A stretch of DNA of 64,000 nt, taken from NCBI GenBank assembly GCA_014898425.1, contig RCSZ01000009.1, forward strand, positions 1,798,001 through 1,862,000, read 5' to 3'. Numbering within the stretch: the stretch's first letter is position 1; the number at the start of each line of letters is the position of its first letter. The notes under the pieces were generated by a model, which saw nothing but the letters and a program-made list of their open reading frames with translations, was not told the origin of the DNA and searched no databases. Origin of the DNA: Botryotinia globosa (Eukaryota; Ascomycota; Leotiomycetes; Helotiales; Sclerotiniaceae). A program made the translations under genes and the position numbers. Of this stretch, positions 37,367 through 49,446 are shown in pieces.

Positions 37367-40044
37367 TCAAATTAAAAAATTACCATCCTCCCATCCAGAG
37401 AAGACCCATTCTCCTGGCAGTTCGAACTCGGCATTCGCATCTTGCATCTAGAAAGGATTAGTACCTGGCCGTCATTTTAGATACAAGAAGACTTACCATT
37501 GCGTCCCAGTCGACACCGTTAAGACCCGAATTCATCGATAGATTACGATTTGTTTCTGCACTTATCTGTATTTCCAGCTCTTTGTATTTATCCGTCATTA
37601 ATTGTAAACAATGATTCACACTCTTCCGAGCCTCGGTTATGATTCCTTCATCAGCAGGAGCAGCTTTCTGAAGAGCTTCAACCTGGCCGCAAAGACAAGA
37701 CACGAACACATGTCCTTTGATATTAGTATCACCTCTCATTATTCGTTCAGTGGACCAATCGCGCCCACTACGGAGTACACGTAGAAGTTCTACCTGTTGA
37801 GGAGGAGGTGGGTTGATTGATAAAGATAGTGGAGGGTCCTCTTCAAGTTGTTGGTTTAGTTCCAGGCCAAGACCTATATGTGCATGTATGTAAGCCCCCC
37901 TTGTGATACCGGATGCGGTCCAAGTAAGCAGGGTCCAATCATCAGGCTGGGATAAATTTGATTGCTCCGGAAGCGATATTGCTGGCGCAAGTAGAGATAA
38001 GGAGGTTTCGAGGCAGACCTTTCGAGAGAAATAATAGGTTGGATTGACCTTGGCTTTAATTGCATAAGGTCTATGCAAGGCTAAGAGGAAATGGGTCGTG
38101 TAAAAGTCATGCAACTTGATTTGGAAAGGGTTCGGCTTTAGTTCAGAATTTGATCTAAGGAATGACTGTAGTAATGCGGAGCTAGAACGACTTGCTGCTG
38201 AGAGCCTAAGAGTAGTTATTGTTAGTCCCTTAAGATCTACAAATTCCAAAACCAGTATAAACTTGCATACAACGAAACATATCTCAATTCACGAATTCCA
38301 AAGAGGGAGTACTTACGTAGATCCTAGACGCAATGTATCTTCGTATGAGATCTCATTCCTGAAACTATTGACGGCCTTTGCTATTTCGAGTCTCGTACAG
38401 AAAGTCCTCATAAGTGATATTTGAATTGAAGTTCGAGTAAATGTCGTCACTGGTTTTGATATTGGTGCTTTTTTGGCAGTTTCACTAATTTCCGAATCAT
38501 CGATGTTCGCTGGTAGCTCCGTATCATAATCTTGTGTATTGATTAAAGGTGACATCCCAAGATCTTGACTTGACTGTAAAGAAAATTCCAGAACTGTTGC
38601 CCAAAGTCGCCTCCGCATCTCTGCATAATATGGCCCCATCTTGGGAAAGTGTATCGGATCACGATGGAGACCTAAGGACATGGCCAAGTGATAGACAGAA
38701 CCAGAGGAAATCCATGTGAGGTCACCCCCAACGGATTTTACTTGGCGAGCTACGAGAAGTAGACAATGGATTTGTAGACCTACAATATTAAGGCGATGCT
38801 TTTCGGATGGTGCCGAAACCCAAGCTTGAGCCGCAGCAATCCAATGTTGAGCTTTGGGATGCAAAGAACTGGGCAGTATAGGATCTTCGTAAAAGCTTGT
38901 TCCGATAGCCATCACGAGCAGCAATTGTATAACGAAAGCCATATCTGCCGCCGCGGGATTCTTCCAATACGATGCATATTCCTCGTCAAATGTTGGAATA
39001 TGTAAAATACGATAGGTGGACTCAAAAGTTCGGAAATATGCGTTGACGAGACGATCCGAAGTCTCCTTTTCTGGGACAAAATCGCGGTACCCACTTGGTA
39101 ATGTTGATTTCGGACCTCTGAGTTCTTTTGCCTTTTTACCCAATGCCTTGCATTTGTTCAACAGATCGTAAACTTCTCCCCCCTTGCTTAATGGCCCAAG
39201 CTCTTTGAGTTTGGTCAGATGTTTAGACTTTAAACATATTAGCAATTGTTAACGTAATCAGCGATGATTGAGGTAGAATGTCAGTTTCGAGCGAACGCAA
39301 ATGCCATGGTTCAAAGCGAAGCACGTGGGAAAAGACGGTAGATGGAAGCAAGAAGAGACTCTGCGGCATTGAGATAAAATGAAAGGAACTAGGAAAAGGT
39401 ATAATATGTTAACCTACTTGATCAATTGAGTTTATCCAATGACTTTGCCCAAAGAATCTTGTTTTGGAAAGACTTCCCCTCAAGCTAGGGCCTCTGACGT
39501 ATGAAGCGTGAAGTAGATTTGGGCCATCATTCATAACATCATTTTCAGATATTATCTGTTCTAACTTATGTACTCTGTCTAGGAGAGCTTGTATAGTTGA
39601 ACTCGATGGGTTTTGATGTTGCACAATGGCCTGCCCACGAAGTGGAAGTGATCCTTCAACGATAGGGGTCCTTTCACCCCAGAAGTTTGAAGAGTTCGGT
39701 CGGATACCACTGGTTACATTGTCTGTACCACCATTGCAGTTTGGTGATGCATGGGTGGTACTTGCGGGACTGTGACCTACGGTTGAAGGTGTAGCAGGGT
39801 ATTGGCCATTCCCATTGACCCGGGGTCTCTTGGACTGTGGAGCTGGATCGGAGCTATATTGACATGCTGATGTCTTTGATGAGATGCATTGACCACATGG
39901 CATGTTTCGATCACATTTAATCTTCCGACGTCGACATTGTATACAGGACAAGGCTGGCCTGCGACGTTTCCGGGGTTGAGTAGGAGGCAGAGGATGATTC
40001 TCTTCCATTCTTGACGTTTGCAACACGATGGAATTGATGTCCAT
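37367..40044 (-). CDS. Zn2Cys6 transcription factor with fungal-specific middle domain, 775 aa
   Basis: Four exons: 39418-40044, 38317-39227, 37497-38205 and 37367-37447. Introns are 190 bp (GTAGGT donor, GCTAATATG branch), 111 bp (GTAAGT) and 49 bp (GTAAGT, TACTAAT branch), all in phase. The Zn2Cys6 cluster uses C34, C37, C44, C50, C53 and C61, preceded by a basic RKRRR run. A Ser/Asn/Pro linker and a short leucine-rich helix (LLDRVHKLEQIISEN) follow. The middle region (about residues 240-480) has the hallmarks of the fungal transcription factor domain: YFRTFESTYRILHIPTF, GSVYHLAMSLGLHRDP and RRRLWATVLEFSL. It probably acts in the nucleus. The start at 40044 is the first in-frame ATG. It sits divergent to an MFS gene and upstream of a broken one, so it may be a local pathway regulator; that is inference. 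Confidence 0.9.
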
Positions 40045-40926
40045 GTTCTCGACGGACGTAATTAATTCCGACGGTGTATCGGGTGTTTTGAGACGGTTAA
40101 TTCGTAGACTGAATCGGTTGAAATGATTGGCATGTAAAGCAAGCAAACAGTTTCAACGCAGATCCTGTCCAAAAAGGCGTAGGTAGGTAGGTAGGTAGGT
40201 ATTTCGAGATTGTACGGATTTATGACGGTATATTAAGTTGAATTGAAAACGAAATACTGAAAAGACCGAGATGGGATTATAAGGGAAAAAAGAATCGTGA
40301 TCATATTACGTACGCCCTCATACGATACAACAAGCGGAGATAAGCGGATTGTTTATAAGAATTTCGGACATTGACCCATTCACCCGAAAATACCGGACGA
40401 TGAAAAGTAAGAGCTAACACCAGAACGGAAACGCTTAGGATTACTAAGAAACCCTGTGGCGGATACTGGCGGATACTGAAGAGCTTCAACCAACCAGACC
40501 AGACAAATTCATCCATGTTCATGAAGCTCGCTCTTTCCGGATTTAAAGAATCAGGTGTCCGTGACATACCTACCTAGGTAGTCCACGTATTCTCATCATT
40601 TCCGATTGACTCAATGAGGAAGACGGGGCAAAGAGGAAGGATCGGCGTCGTCGTCGATTATGTCCACGCCCCTTGTCATCATCCATCATCTTACCATGAT
40701 AGAATGTGAAGATAAAGGATAGATAGGTGGTGTTTGATCATTATCAAGACCTGTATGTCCATCAACAAACTCACGAGTCACCACTCAGAACTTGTTAAAC
40801 ATTGACCTTCGGAACTCCATCAAAGTTGGGACGCAAGCAATACCAAGAAACTATCAATTTCCGTATCATCTCTGCTTACAAAACAATCGACACGAAGCAC
40901 GGATTATCCGCGTTTTCCTATCCACA
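40045..40926. promoter_or_regulatory. Divergent intergenic region between the Zn2Cys6 regulator and an MFS gene
   Basis: About 880 bp shared by the two outward-facing genes. It contains a GTAG microsatellite (GTAGGTAGGTAG, 40180-40201). An 88-codon open frame at 40301-40567 (minus) with one hydrophobic segment is not supported as a gene. No specific binding site is claimed. Confidence 0.5.
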
Positions 40927-42399
40927 ATGGAATCCACCAAAACCCATAAGGCTACGGATGACCCCATAAGCACCGGCAGACCCGTAGGTTCCGACGTTGA
41001 CATCGAGAGATCAGTGGAGAAGGTGGAAACCAAGAACGAAGCATTGGAAGCGATTCAAAGCGAAGCCGAAAAGCAAAATGCGTTTATTATGGATTTTCCT
41101 GATGGAGGAGCAAGGGCTTGGTCTGTAGCAGCAGGAGCAGCAGGAGTTTTATTCTGCACATTTGGATATATAAATGCTTTCGGTAGGTCTTTCCGAATGT
41201 CACAAGTCCCATTTGATGTTTCAAGATTGTTCAACCATTGTCTCTCCTTTATAAATAGCGCCATTTTTGAAAATTAGCGACAACTAACTATTCACTTAGG
41301 TGTTTACCAAGAATACTACCAAACCCATCAACTCTCTCATCGAACCCCTTCCGATATATCGTGGATTGGATCTCTCCAGGTATTCTTTCTCTTTAGCGGA
41401 AGTGCCGTCGGCGGCCCACTTTTCGATCGTTATGGAGGAAGAACAATATGGCCTGCTGCTCTTTTATACGTTTTTAGCGTCATGATGACTAGTCTCTGCA
41501 AAGAGTACTATCAATTCATGCTTGCACAAGGGATCCTCGGTGGTGTAGCTACTGGCATGACCATGGCACCTGGAATGACAGCTGTTGGTCAATACTTTAA
41601 TAAAAAGAGAGGCGCGGCAATGGGCATTACAGTCGCTGGGTCTTCAGTGGGAGGAGTTATATTTCCAATTACCCTGGCAAAAATGTTTGCAAACCCAAAA
41701 TTGGGATTCGGATGGAGTGTTCGGGTCATTGGGTTCATCATGCTTGCAGTCCTTGGGATCTCTTGTACGACTATCCGAGCGCGATTACCCCCTCGAAAAA
41801 AATCATTTTTCCTTCCAGCGGCATTCAAGGAGCTCCCTTATATCACTTTACTGGTCTCGGCTTTCTTGATGATGCTCGGCGTATTTATTCCAATCTTCTA
41901 CCTCCCATCTTATGCCGTTCAGTATGGAATGAGCACGGAGTTGGCTTCATACCTCATTTCGATACTGAATGGCGCTTCATTCTTTGGTCGTGTTATTCCC
42001 GGTATTTTGGCAGACAAAATTGGTCGACTGAATATGTTGTGTGCGGTCGGCGTTTCTACTGGAATACTAGTATTTTGCTGGCAAAGTATCACCTCTAGTG
42101 CCGGTATCATCGTTTTTGCGGCCATCTATGGATTTTGCTCAGGGGCAATCGTGTCACTAGTGACTTTGTGTCTTGCAATGGTCCCTAGGAACCCCCAAAA
42201 CATCGGAACCTATATGGGAATGGGCATGTTCGTCACGGCATTTGCAGCATTGATTGGTCCGCCTATCAATGGTGCACTTGTCGAACATTACCATTCTTTT
42301 GATCAAGTTTCGGACTTTAGTGGTGTCGTGGTGTTGTTTGGTGGGTTATTTGTTCTAGTGATTAAAGTTGTGGAAGGTGGGATTCTGAAGAGGGTGTGA
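40927..42399 (+). CDS. MFS transporter, monocarboxylate-porter-like, 451 aa
   Basis: Exons 40927-41182 and 41300-42399 with one 117-bp intron (GTAGGT donor, CTAACTATTCACTTAG end). The first 60 residues are a charged cytoplasmic tail. Then [37 protein letters not shown] opens helix 1 in the manner of fungal MCT/riboflavin-type porters (D[G/E]G...W...G). Later helices include FDRYGGRTIWPAALLYV, the motif GVATGMTMAPGMTAVGQYFNKKRGAAMGI, and GRVIPGILADKIGRLNML in the second half. Twelve membrane segments are likely. The substrate is unknown; homologues carry monocarboxylates or related compounds at the plasma membrane. The frame is intact, unlike the DHA2 gene nearby. Confidence 0.92.
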
Positions 42400-43588
42400 T
42401 TTCAAGAATTTATGGGACCAGAAACGAAAAGTGCTATTTTGCTTCAGCGGACGGGGCAGGAAGGAAATGGGAATAAGTTATTGTTCGGCCATAGGTCACT
42501 TTTTACATGGCTGGATTGATTGATTTATCTGCGGCGCAACAGATACCCAAAAACGGTCGCTATTGTGTTGCGTGGAAATACGCTAATGGGGTTTGGACTA
42601 CAATTCACGATTTCTCCCCTCATTCTTTTACGATTTTCGTTAGAATAGACTTCTTAATTACATAGTCGGCATTTTTAATTTTCATCTAAACGAAAGTTTG
42701 ATACCTTCGATGGATGATTGAATCGAAAGGCAGTGAAGCCCCAGTGTGAAAGGTTGGAGCGATTATAAAGGGGAAGGTATCCCATAACTCAATAGGGAAA
42801 GCCAAAAAAACAAAAGACAAGACAGATATCTGATGTATTGTAAACGGTCTAGAACAACCTGCAGAGAACCCATTTTCGAATCGCTTGGCAATGTAACACA
42901 TCCAGAGCCACACTCATGTACCCCAGATTCTGCAACGCACAACGCGGACAGTTCCACGTCACCTGAAAAGAAGCGGGACGAAAAAGGCCTGATCAATCCA
43001 ATCTAGATCACTCAACCTTCCATTTTTCAAAGAACTAAGACTATCATAAATTTTAGCCTAGAATTATTATAGTCACACAATCGTCTAAGCGAAACACGCC
43101 AAGCGGCATCTGACTCGGTGTAATATATTATCGGAATCTCTCTCCTACATTCCTAGAAAAATATCATTGTGAGAGGAGAAATCTGGTGGGAATGGAGTTA
43201 ATTGTGGAAGATTCCTTCCCCGCGTTTTGTTGGGTTTGGGGTATAGCTAATGCTTGTTCGTGGAAAGATGGGTGTTGTGAGAGAGGCGGGTAGACTGGCC
43301 GACGGTGTATTTTTCTTCTTCTTGAAGATGTGAGATGGGAACGTGTGTTTCTTATCATTAGATCTCTTTCATCGTCTTGGAGATATTCAGATAGAGGGTT
43401 AGCTGAAGCAAGCATTGGGGGATATTGGGATTCCGGGCCGTTCGACGTTGAAGATGCATCATGTGTTAATTTCTTCTCATTTTGCTGCAAGGTTTTTCGT
43501 CAATATATGAATCTTGCGTGTAATAAGTCTGGATCATGAGAATTCGGCTTCTTCTTCTGTACTTGCTCGCTTGCTTCAAAGAGTCACA
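42400..43588. other. Intergenic region
   Basis: Contains a 108-codon open frame at 43164-43490 (minus) beginning at a TTG. It is Ser/Pro/Arg-rich, has no recognised family and no convincing start, so it is not called. Nothing else is seen. Confidence 0.4.
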
Positions 43589-44611
43589 ATGCATTTGAAA
43601 AATCTCTCAAATCTTCTCGTTTTTGTGACGACGGTTGCGGCTCATGGATATGTGGACAATGTGACGATCAATGGGATTCTCTATACTGTAAGTATTACCT
43701 TCTCAACAATGCATGAGATTCAAGCTGACATATTTTATTCTAGGGTTATCAAGTAAGCCTCTGTCAAACTGCCGACATGTATTCTATTGACGTAGTCTCC
43801 TCTTCCAAAGCCCAATTCAGATCCCTACTATGCTACACCACCCCCACGCATCATTCGTCCAGTCCAGGGCAATGGTCCCATCACTGATCTTACGCTTATT
43901 GATCTTCAATGTGGTGGTTATACCGAAGGGGGCATTGTTGGTTCTAAACCTGCGAATTTGACTGCGGGTCCGGTTGCGGCTGGAAGTACGGTTAGTTTGA
44001 GATGGACCCTATGGCCCGATAGTCATTGTAAGTTCCTTACGATTTAATTTTCTTTAGGTTGTTAAGGAAGATATATAAGATCGTTGATTAGATGTAGAGA
44101 TGCTAATTGAGATTTGTGAAGCCGGTCCAGTAATAACTTACATGGCGAAATGTCCCGCTGCAGGATGTAGTAACTATCTCCCCGGCACCGAGTAGGTTTT
44201 TCCACCGCCTTACTATCCAAATTCTTGCCTCTGACTAACATCACACCCCACAGCGCCATTTGGTTTAAAATCCAAGCCACCGGACGCATCGGCAACACCA
44301 CGGTCTGGGGAGACACGCCCCTCAAGACTGCCGGGAATTCTTACTCTTACACTATCCCCTCCTGTCTCTCTGCTGGATCATACATTGTCCGTCATGAAAT
44401 CCTTGCATTGCATGCGGCGTGGACATATCCAGGTGTGCAATTCTATCCAAGTTGCCATCAGATACAAGTTACTGGGAGTGGAACCAGTACTGGTCCTAGT
44501 AGTAAGGTGGCTATACCAGGTGTTTATAAGGCGACGGATCCCGGAATTGTTTATGATATGTATGCAGTTCAGCCATATACAATTCCGGGACCGGCAGTGT
44601 TTACGTGTTAG
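43589..44611 (+). CDS. AA9 lytic polysaccharide monooxygenase (former GH61), 255-aa precursor
   Basis: Five exons: 43589-43687, 43744-43752 (only 9 nt, encoding GYQ), 43796-44027, 44122-44191 and 44254-44611. The signal peptide is residues 1-18; cleavage would expose H19 (HGYVDN), the N-terminal histidine of the copper histidine brace. The second ligand is H113 (WPDSHSGPVITYM), and Y201 (QFYPSC) is the likely axial tyrosine, with H190 and Q199 nearby. The third acceptor is placed at GTGAAG because it restores SGPVITYMAKCP; an earlier TAG acceptor (near 44091) would insert a non-family stretch. The enzyme is secreted and oxidatively cleaves cellulose or related glucans. There is no cellulose-binding module at the C-terminus. 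Confidence 0.93.
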
Positions 44612-46062
44612 ATGGGAGGCATGAAGATGGTGGTAAGCGGGGATGAGATGGGATGGAGAGTATATTTGCGGGGGTGAATAGCGGAATCGTTGGGCTAGTA
44701 AGGCATGCGATATACTTGTACATATTTTGATGTTAGCTTTGATGTCCAAATTATCTAACCGATATGACTACATGTAGTTTGATAATGGCTTCCTATGATT
44801 TCACTGGTCATTGGTTTGGCGATGATTCAATCAAAATTATTGCCAATTTTATACAGCATTTGAATACTAGAATTTCAATGACTGAGAAATCCCAGCTCTT
44901 TCAGTGGAACACAAACAAAACATAAAAAATTTTCATAACAAAAGTGATGCCATAATGAAATCTAGGCTTATTGAGTGTATAAAGTATAGCTAATCTGAGT
45001 CATCATATATGTTGAACATCCATACTAGATGTACCCGACATACTTACTAACATGTCGAATATACTCCAAAGCAGCTTTTGTTGTTTGAATTTAGCAAATA
45101 GAATAACAACAGACTTTATCTAAAATCCAATATAAAATTCATTCGACTTCATTTCCCTGTTCTTATTGAATCTAGTAGTCTGTACGTGTCTGAGATTTCA
45201 TGTCTTTCGATATTCAAACAACCCAAGAAACACACTATGACTATACTGTTTGCAGATCCAAACCTAGCTAATTTTAGTTTGAATGAAAACATGAAAAGTA
45301 ATCTGAGTTTCTTCCCTGAGGAAATGTTGTTTGATGACTTTGTTAATGAGTCGATATGAGTAAAATTGTCTTGATCAGAGTTCACATCTATTATACCTTA
45401 AAAGTGAATCTCTTCCTTCTTTCTCATCAAAATTAGTCTCTCATTCATTTTTCTACTTATAAATTGGGATGATTATAATTAGATAGTTATCAAAACCTTT
45501 TGAAATATATAGACAGCTTTCTGTTAGCGACTTATCAAAATACAAGCAAATGAGAACATTCTTTTGACACTATGAAAGATTTTATTAACACTTTCTTATA
45601 ATCTTCCTTCAAGTTGAATAGTATATCCTACCTATCTTAAATTCACAGTGACTAAATGCCGAAATGACACTGCTTTGATCAAGTGAGCTCAAAAATGTGA
45701 ATATATTCACAAAACTCATCATATGACAGGAGATTGCTGCCGAATATTCACTTGATTCGACTTATCAACCAGTTATACAGCTTGCTCAGCTAGTGACTTA
45801 TTTCGTTTTGATGGCAACTAATACGATACCTTCTTCAATGCCTAGGCAGTTTAATCTTTAAATGATCATAAACAGACTCGGATACTCCATCCTTTTCCAC
45901 ATCCACATCTTCTCATGTACAAGCAGCTTCTACAGTTCTTTACATCTTCAATTTTTTTGTAAAGTTTTCTTGTATAATACACAAGTACTCAACCATAATT
46001 ACCCTGCCATCCAACTATAACTCTTTATCCTACTCAACCTCCAAGTAGTCAGCAACTCAAAC
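44612..46062. other. Gene-free region of 1.45 kb
   Basis: AT-leaning DNA with no supported gene. The last 150 bp are rich in CA and CT and probably form the promoter and leader of the BTB-type gene. Confidence 0.4.
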
Positions 46063-47225
46063 ATGTCTTCTACACCAACCACCTCTGCACAAACAATAGT
46101 TGCAGATCCCGAAGGAGATGTCTTACTCCTTCTCGAACCACCCGAGGCAGGACAAGTCAACAAAACCAAGATCCTATGCTCCTCGAAACATCTTGGTCTT
46201 GCATCTGCCGTCTTCAAAGCGATGCTCAGGCCAAACGTCTACAACGAGGGAACAACTCTCTCCCACGTTGGAAAAGTAGAGATTCCACTTCCAGAAGACG
46301 ATACTGAAATCATGAAGATCCTTGTGCTTTTGATACATGGACGTCATCATCATTCCGACTATCATCCACTGGCAACTATCGATTGTCTCGGCCAGGCGGC
46401 GATTCTGGTTGATAAATATCAAATGCACGAGGCCACCAATTTCATCACAGCAGAATGGGCACGTTCATATTTCCATGCAAGCCCGATTATTTCTCACCGT
46501 TTATCTGATTTACCCTTCCTCTTCTGCATCACTTGGGTATTCAACATGAACGACGAGTTCCAACAGGTCACTCACCAAATGCAAGACAAAACTGTTGGAA
46601 GCATTATCGATTCCATGGCAAGGTTCCCTGTCGATTTACCGATTCCAGACAGTAGCATTCGTAAGTGATCTTCCAGCCCCAACTCCTCTTCGCACTTTAA
46701 ATACATCTCACTAACATATGTCTTTTAGAAAAACTTGAGAGGGCAAGACGTGTAAAGATCACACGCGTAATCGAAATCATCAGACAGATGATTACCACAC
46801 GTGAGAACCACACCGAAAGCACTTATCGATTCTGCAGAGCCACCGGCAGAAGCGAATCACAAGAAGATGTACTCGAGGTCCAACGACACAGGAAGAGATG
46901 CGATAGAGTTGTTCTCGACGGTTTAATTTCCGCAGCTTCGCAAAAAGGTATCTGGCCATTAGATGTGGCACAGTCTCTAGTGGATACTAGCTCATTCTTT
47001 CGAATTGCGGGAAAAGCTACTACTCTGGATTTCACGACGGAGTGCGATAGATTGTTAAATTTGCATACAACTCAGACCGGGGTTATGTTCGAGATAGATT
47101 CTTCACACAGAATCAAGAATGAGATTCAGGAGGGTGTGAGATTGATCGAGACACGGTCGATGGGCTTGAATTTGAAGCAGGAAAGGGCGAGATTTGATGT
47201 ACCGATGTTGGAAACACATCGTTGA
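46063..47225 (+). CDS. BTB/POZ-like domain protein, 364 aa
   Basis: Exons 46063-46660 and 46729-47225, joined over a 68-bp intron (GTAAGT donor, CTAAC branch, TTTAG acceptor). Residues of about 10-125 look like a fungal BTB/POZ fold: DPEGDVLLLLEPP, ILCSSKHLGLASAVFKAML, and MKILVLLIHG...IDCLGQAAILVDKYQ. The C-terminal half is a helical, charged region without a known domain. Such proteins are often adaptors for ubiquitin ligases, but many fungal members are uncharacterised. No membrane segment or signal peptide is present. Confidence 0.82.
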
Positions 47226-47589
47226 ACTGGTGTATGTAGATAACGAAATTTTCGACTATTTGCTAGTATATCTACCGTATTTGAAAATGATAAGTAGGAT
47301 TTCAATGGAGAAAGTAATATAGTAATACAAAAAGTTTTGCACTTTAAGCATTAAAGATGTTTCATTGCAACGAGTATAAAAGCTTGATCATTTCTTCTTT
47401 GTAAAATCTAAGTATGTAAGTGCAGTCAATACACCTCAGAAATTAACCCTATACTAGATCAAGTAGACTCATATATTTCAATGAGATAACCAGTAGTACT
47501 TCGTCAGATAGCAGCTATAATAAGTGAGATGTCCCCCGTCTAGCATAAATTTCAAATCCTCTATCACGAGGAATTCACACACCAACCTA

Positions 47590-48105
47590 GATACTACAAC
47601 TACTATGAACACAAAACTTCCCCTAGATATCACCTACACCCAAGATCCAAATAAATTTATAGCACAAAGAAAGAAACTCAAACAGCTTTCATCTCTCTCT
47701 CTATTCCACTATCCAACCCAACAGTTCCTGTCTACTCCAGTATACTGCTTAAAACTATAATTTAGCCAGTTCCAAACTTCCGAAACCAAAGCTCCCAGAC
47801 TCCACCACCCATACAAACACCAACACCAACACCTTAATCCCCCTCAAGCTCCTGCACACCATCCACGAATTCCCGGTACTTTCAACCATCCCAACTGACA
47901 TGTGTCAAATCATAAATCTCACCATGCTCGCCATTCTCATTGATAAACACACATATGCCGAATCCCACTTCCCTCGATTCCCGCGACGAAAGCTCTTCAA
48001 ACGGAGGGATATCACACAGCGAGGAGAAAGCAAACGAGAAAATTAAAAGTGGCATTTTATGGTGGATAAAAGTGATGAGATGGAGATACCAGAATTACAG
48101 TCGGC
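47590..48105 (+). pseudogene. Possible degraded BTB-like fragment
   Basis: After an ATG at 47605 (MNTKLPLDITYTQDPNKF), one frame closes at a TAA by 47760. About 80 bases later a different frame reads LIPLKLLHTIHEFPVL, then QIINLTMLAILIDKHTYAE, which has the shape of the second half of a BTB domain (compare LVLLIHG...LGQAAILVDKYQ in the gene upstream). No splice pair joins the pieces well. It may be the relic of a tandem duplicate. Confidence 0.35.
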
Positions 48106-48272
48106 TGTTTGATTGTGATGATGGAGGGGATGGGGAGAGGGGGGTAGCGTATATTATGATAAATGCTAAACCCATGCTAACACCTCTGGGAAATTGATAG
48201 ACGCCTATATAAACTAATAAATCTAAATCTAAATCCCAATTCAAATGCAATAGAAATAATCAATTATGCCAA

Positions 48273-49446
48273 TCAATCCTGAAAAACACCATCTTCTTCA
48301 ATATATTTAAAAGCATCCATAGTATGTTTCCATACCACCTCAGCAGCCCCATCTTCCTTGTACTTTTTATACATCTTCGGTGTTGGATATCTTTCTCCCA
48401 CAGATCCAACATTATACATACCCCCACCCGGCGTCCCATCCACCGCTTTCACCAAGTCCACACCCCGCGAACCATCCTCCCGATCCCCACCCACACCGCT
48501 CGGTCTCCACCTCTCACTCATAAGCCACAAAATCCTCTCTCCACACACCTCCCCCTTCGTCTCCCAAAACCTCATCAGCGGCGCCACTCCAAACCTCCAC
48601 AACCACTTCAACCACCTAGGTGCACCCCCCTTCTCCAACATATCCGTCATGACCACGCCCGGATAAACATGCATCAGACTAATCCTCCCCGGATGCGCCT
48701 GCGCAATCTTCTCCATGAAAAATGTCGTCATCCAACAGACGTGCGAAGAAGCATAGCGGAGAATACTATGTTTGCGCAGAGAGAGATCGTCGGGGATGAG
48801 TTTCCCATGCAGTTTGGGATTGAGGATTGAGATGACGCGGCTGGGGAGGGGGGAGCAGAGGAGGAGGGGGAGAAGTTGGGTGATGAAGCGCATGCGGGAG
48901 TAGTACATGAGGGAGTAGGTGGAGTCGAGACCTTCTTTTGTTGCTGTTGTTTCTGTTAGATTTGTGTGTATCTTTTCAGGGAATGGGAATCGAGGAGAGG
49001 AGGGAGATTAAGAGGAAGGTCTAGAGACGAAATACAAACTTACCATTCCGAGATAGTGTAAGAACCCCCTGCGTCATAACCAATAAATCAATCCACGCTT
49101 TCCCACCCTTTTCCTTTTCTCGCTCATTTAACATCCCCCCAATCTCCTGACAAACGCGATCCACATCGTTCAACAAACTTAAATCTCTCGCTTGCACGAA
49201 GCGAAAATCTCCACGAGGACAAAGCTTCCTGCATTCGGCAATGATTGTCGTCGCTGCATCTTTATTTCTTCCAACGATGAAGACGAGAAGAGCTTGGGTA
49301 CTATTTTTGGCATGGGCAGAAGCGAGAGCGAGCACAGTATGGGTACCGATTCCAGAAGTGCCGCCGACGAAGACTGCGATTAGGGGAGAAGGATCGGTGT
49401 GTAGGAGATGGGAGGTTTGGGTGTGGATTTCGGGGAGGGGGACCAT
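48273..49446 (-). CDS. Short-chain dehydrogenase/reductase-like protein, 360 aa
   Basis: Exons 49044-49446 and 48273-48952, joined over a 91-bp intron (GTAAGT donor, AACAG acceptor). A Rossmann nucleotide-binding motif GGTSGIG is at residues 28-34, followed by VFIVGRNKDAA and the mid-domain strand DLLVMTQGVL, where NNAG or similar is usual. Later HVYPGVVMTDM matches the post-catalytic PG motif. The usual Tyr-x3-Lys pair is not obvious (YASSHVC instead), so catalysis is uncertain. The start at 49446 (MVPLPEIH) is preferred; an ATG at 49539 would add 31 residues. Substrate unknown; cytosolic by sequence. Confidence 0.85.

Noticed and set aside
40301..40567. 88-codon frame with one hydrophobic segment in the divergent promoter
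   Set aside because: No family, no splice context, and it lies wholly in the intergenic region between two well-defined genes.
34992..42399. Secondary-metabolite gene cluster
   Set aside because: A regulator and transporters are present, but no polyketide synthase, peptide synthetase, terpene cyclase or tailoring set lies nearby.
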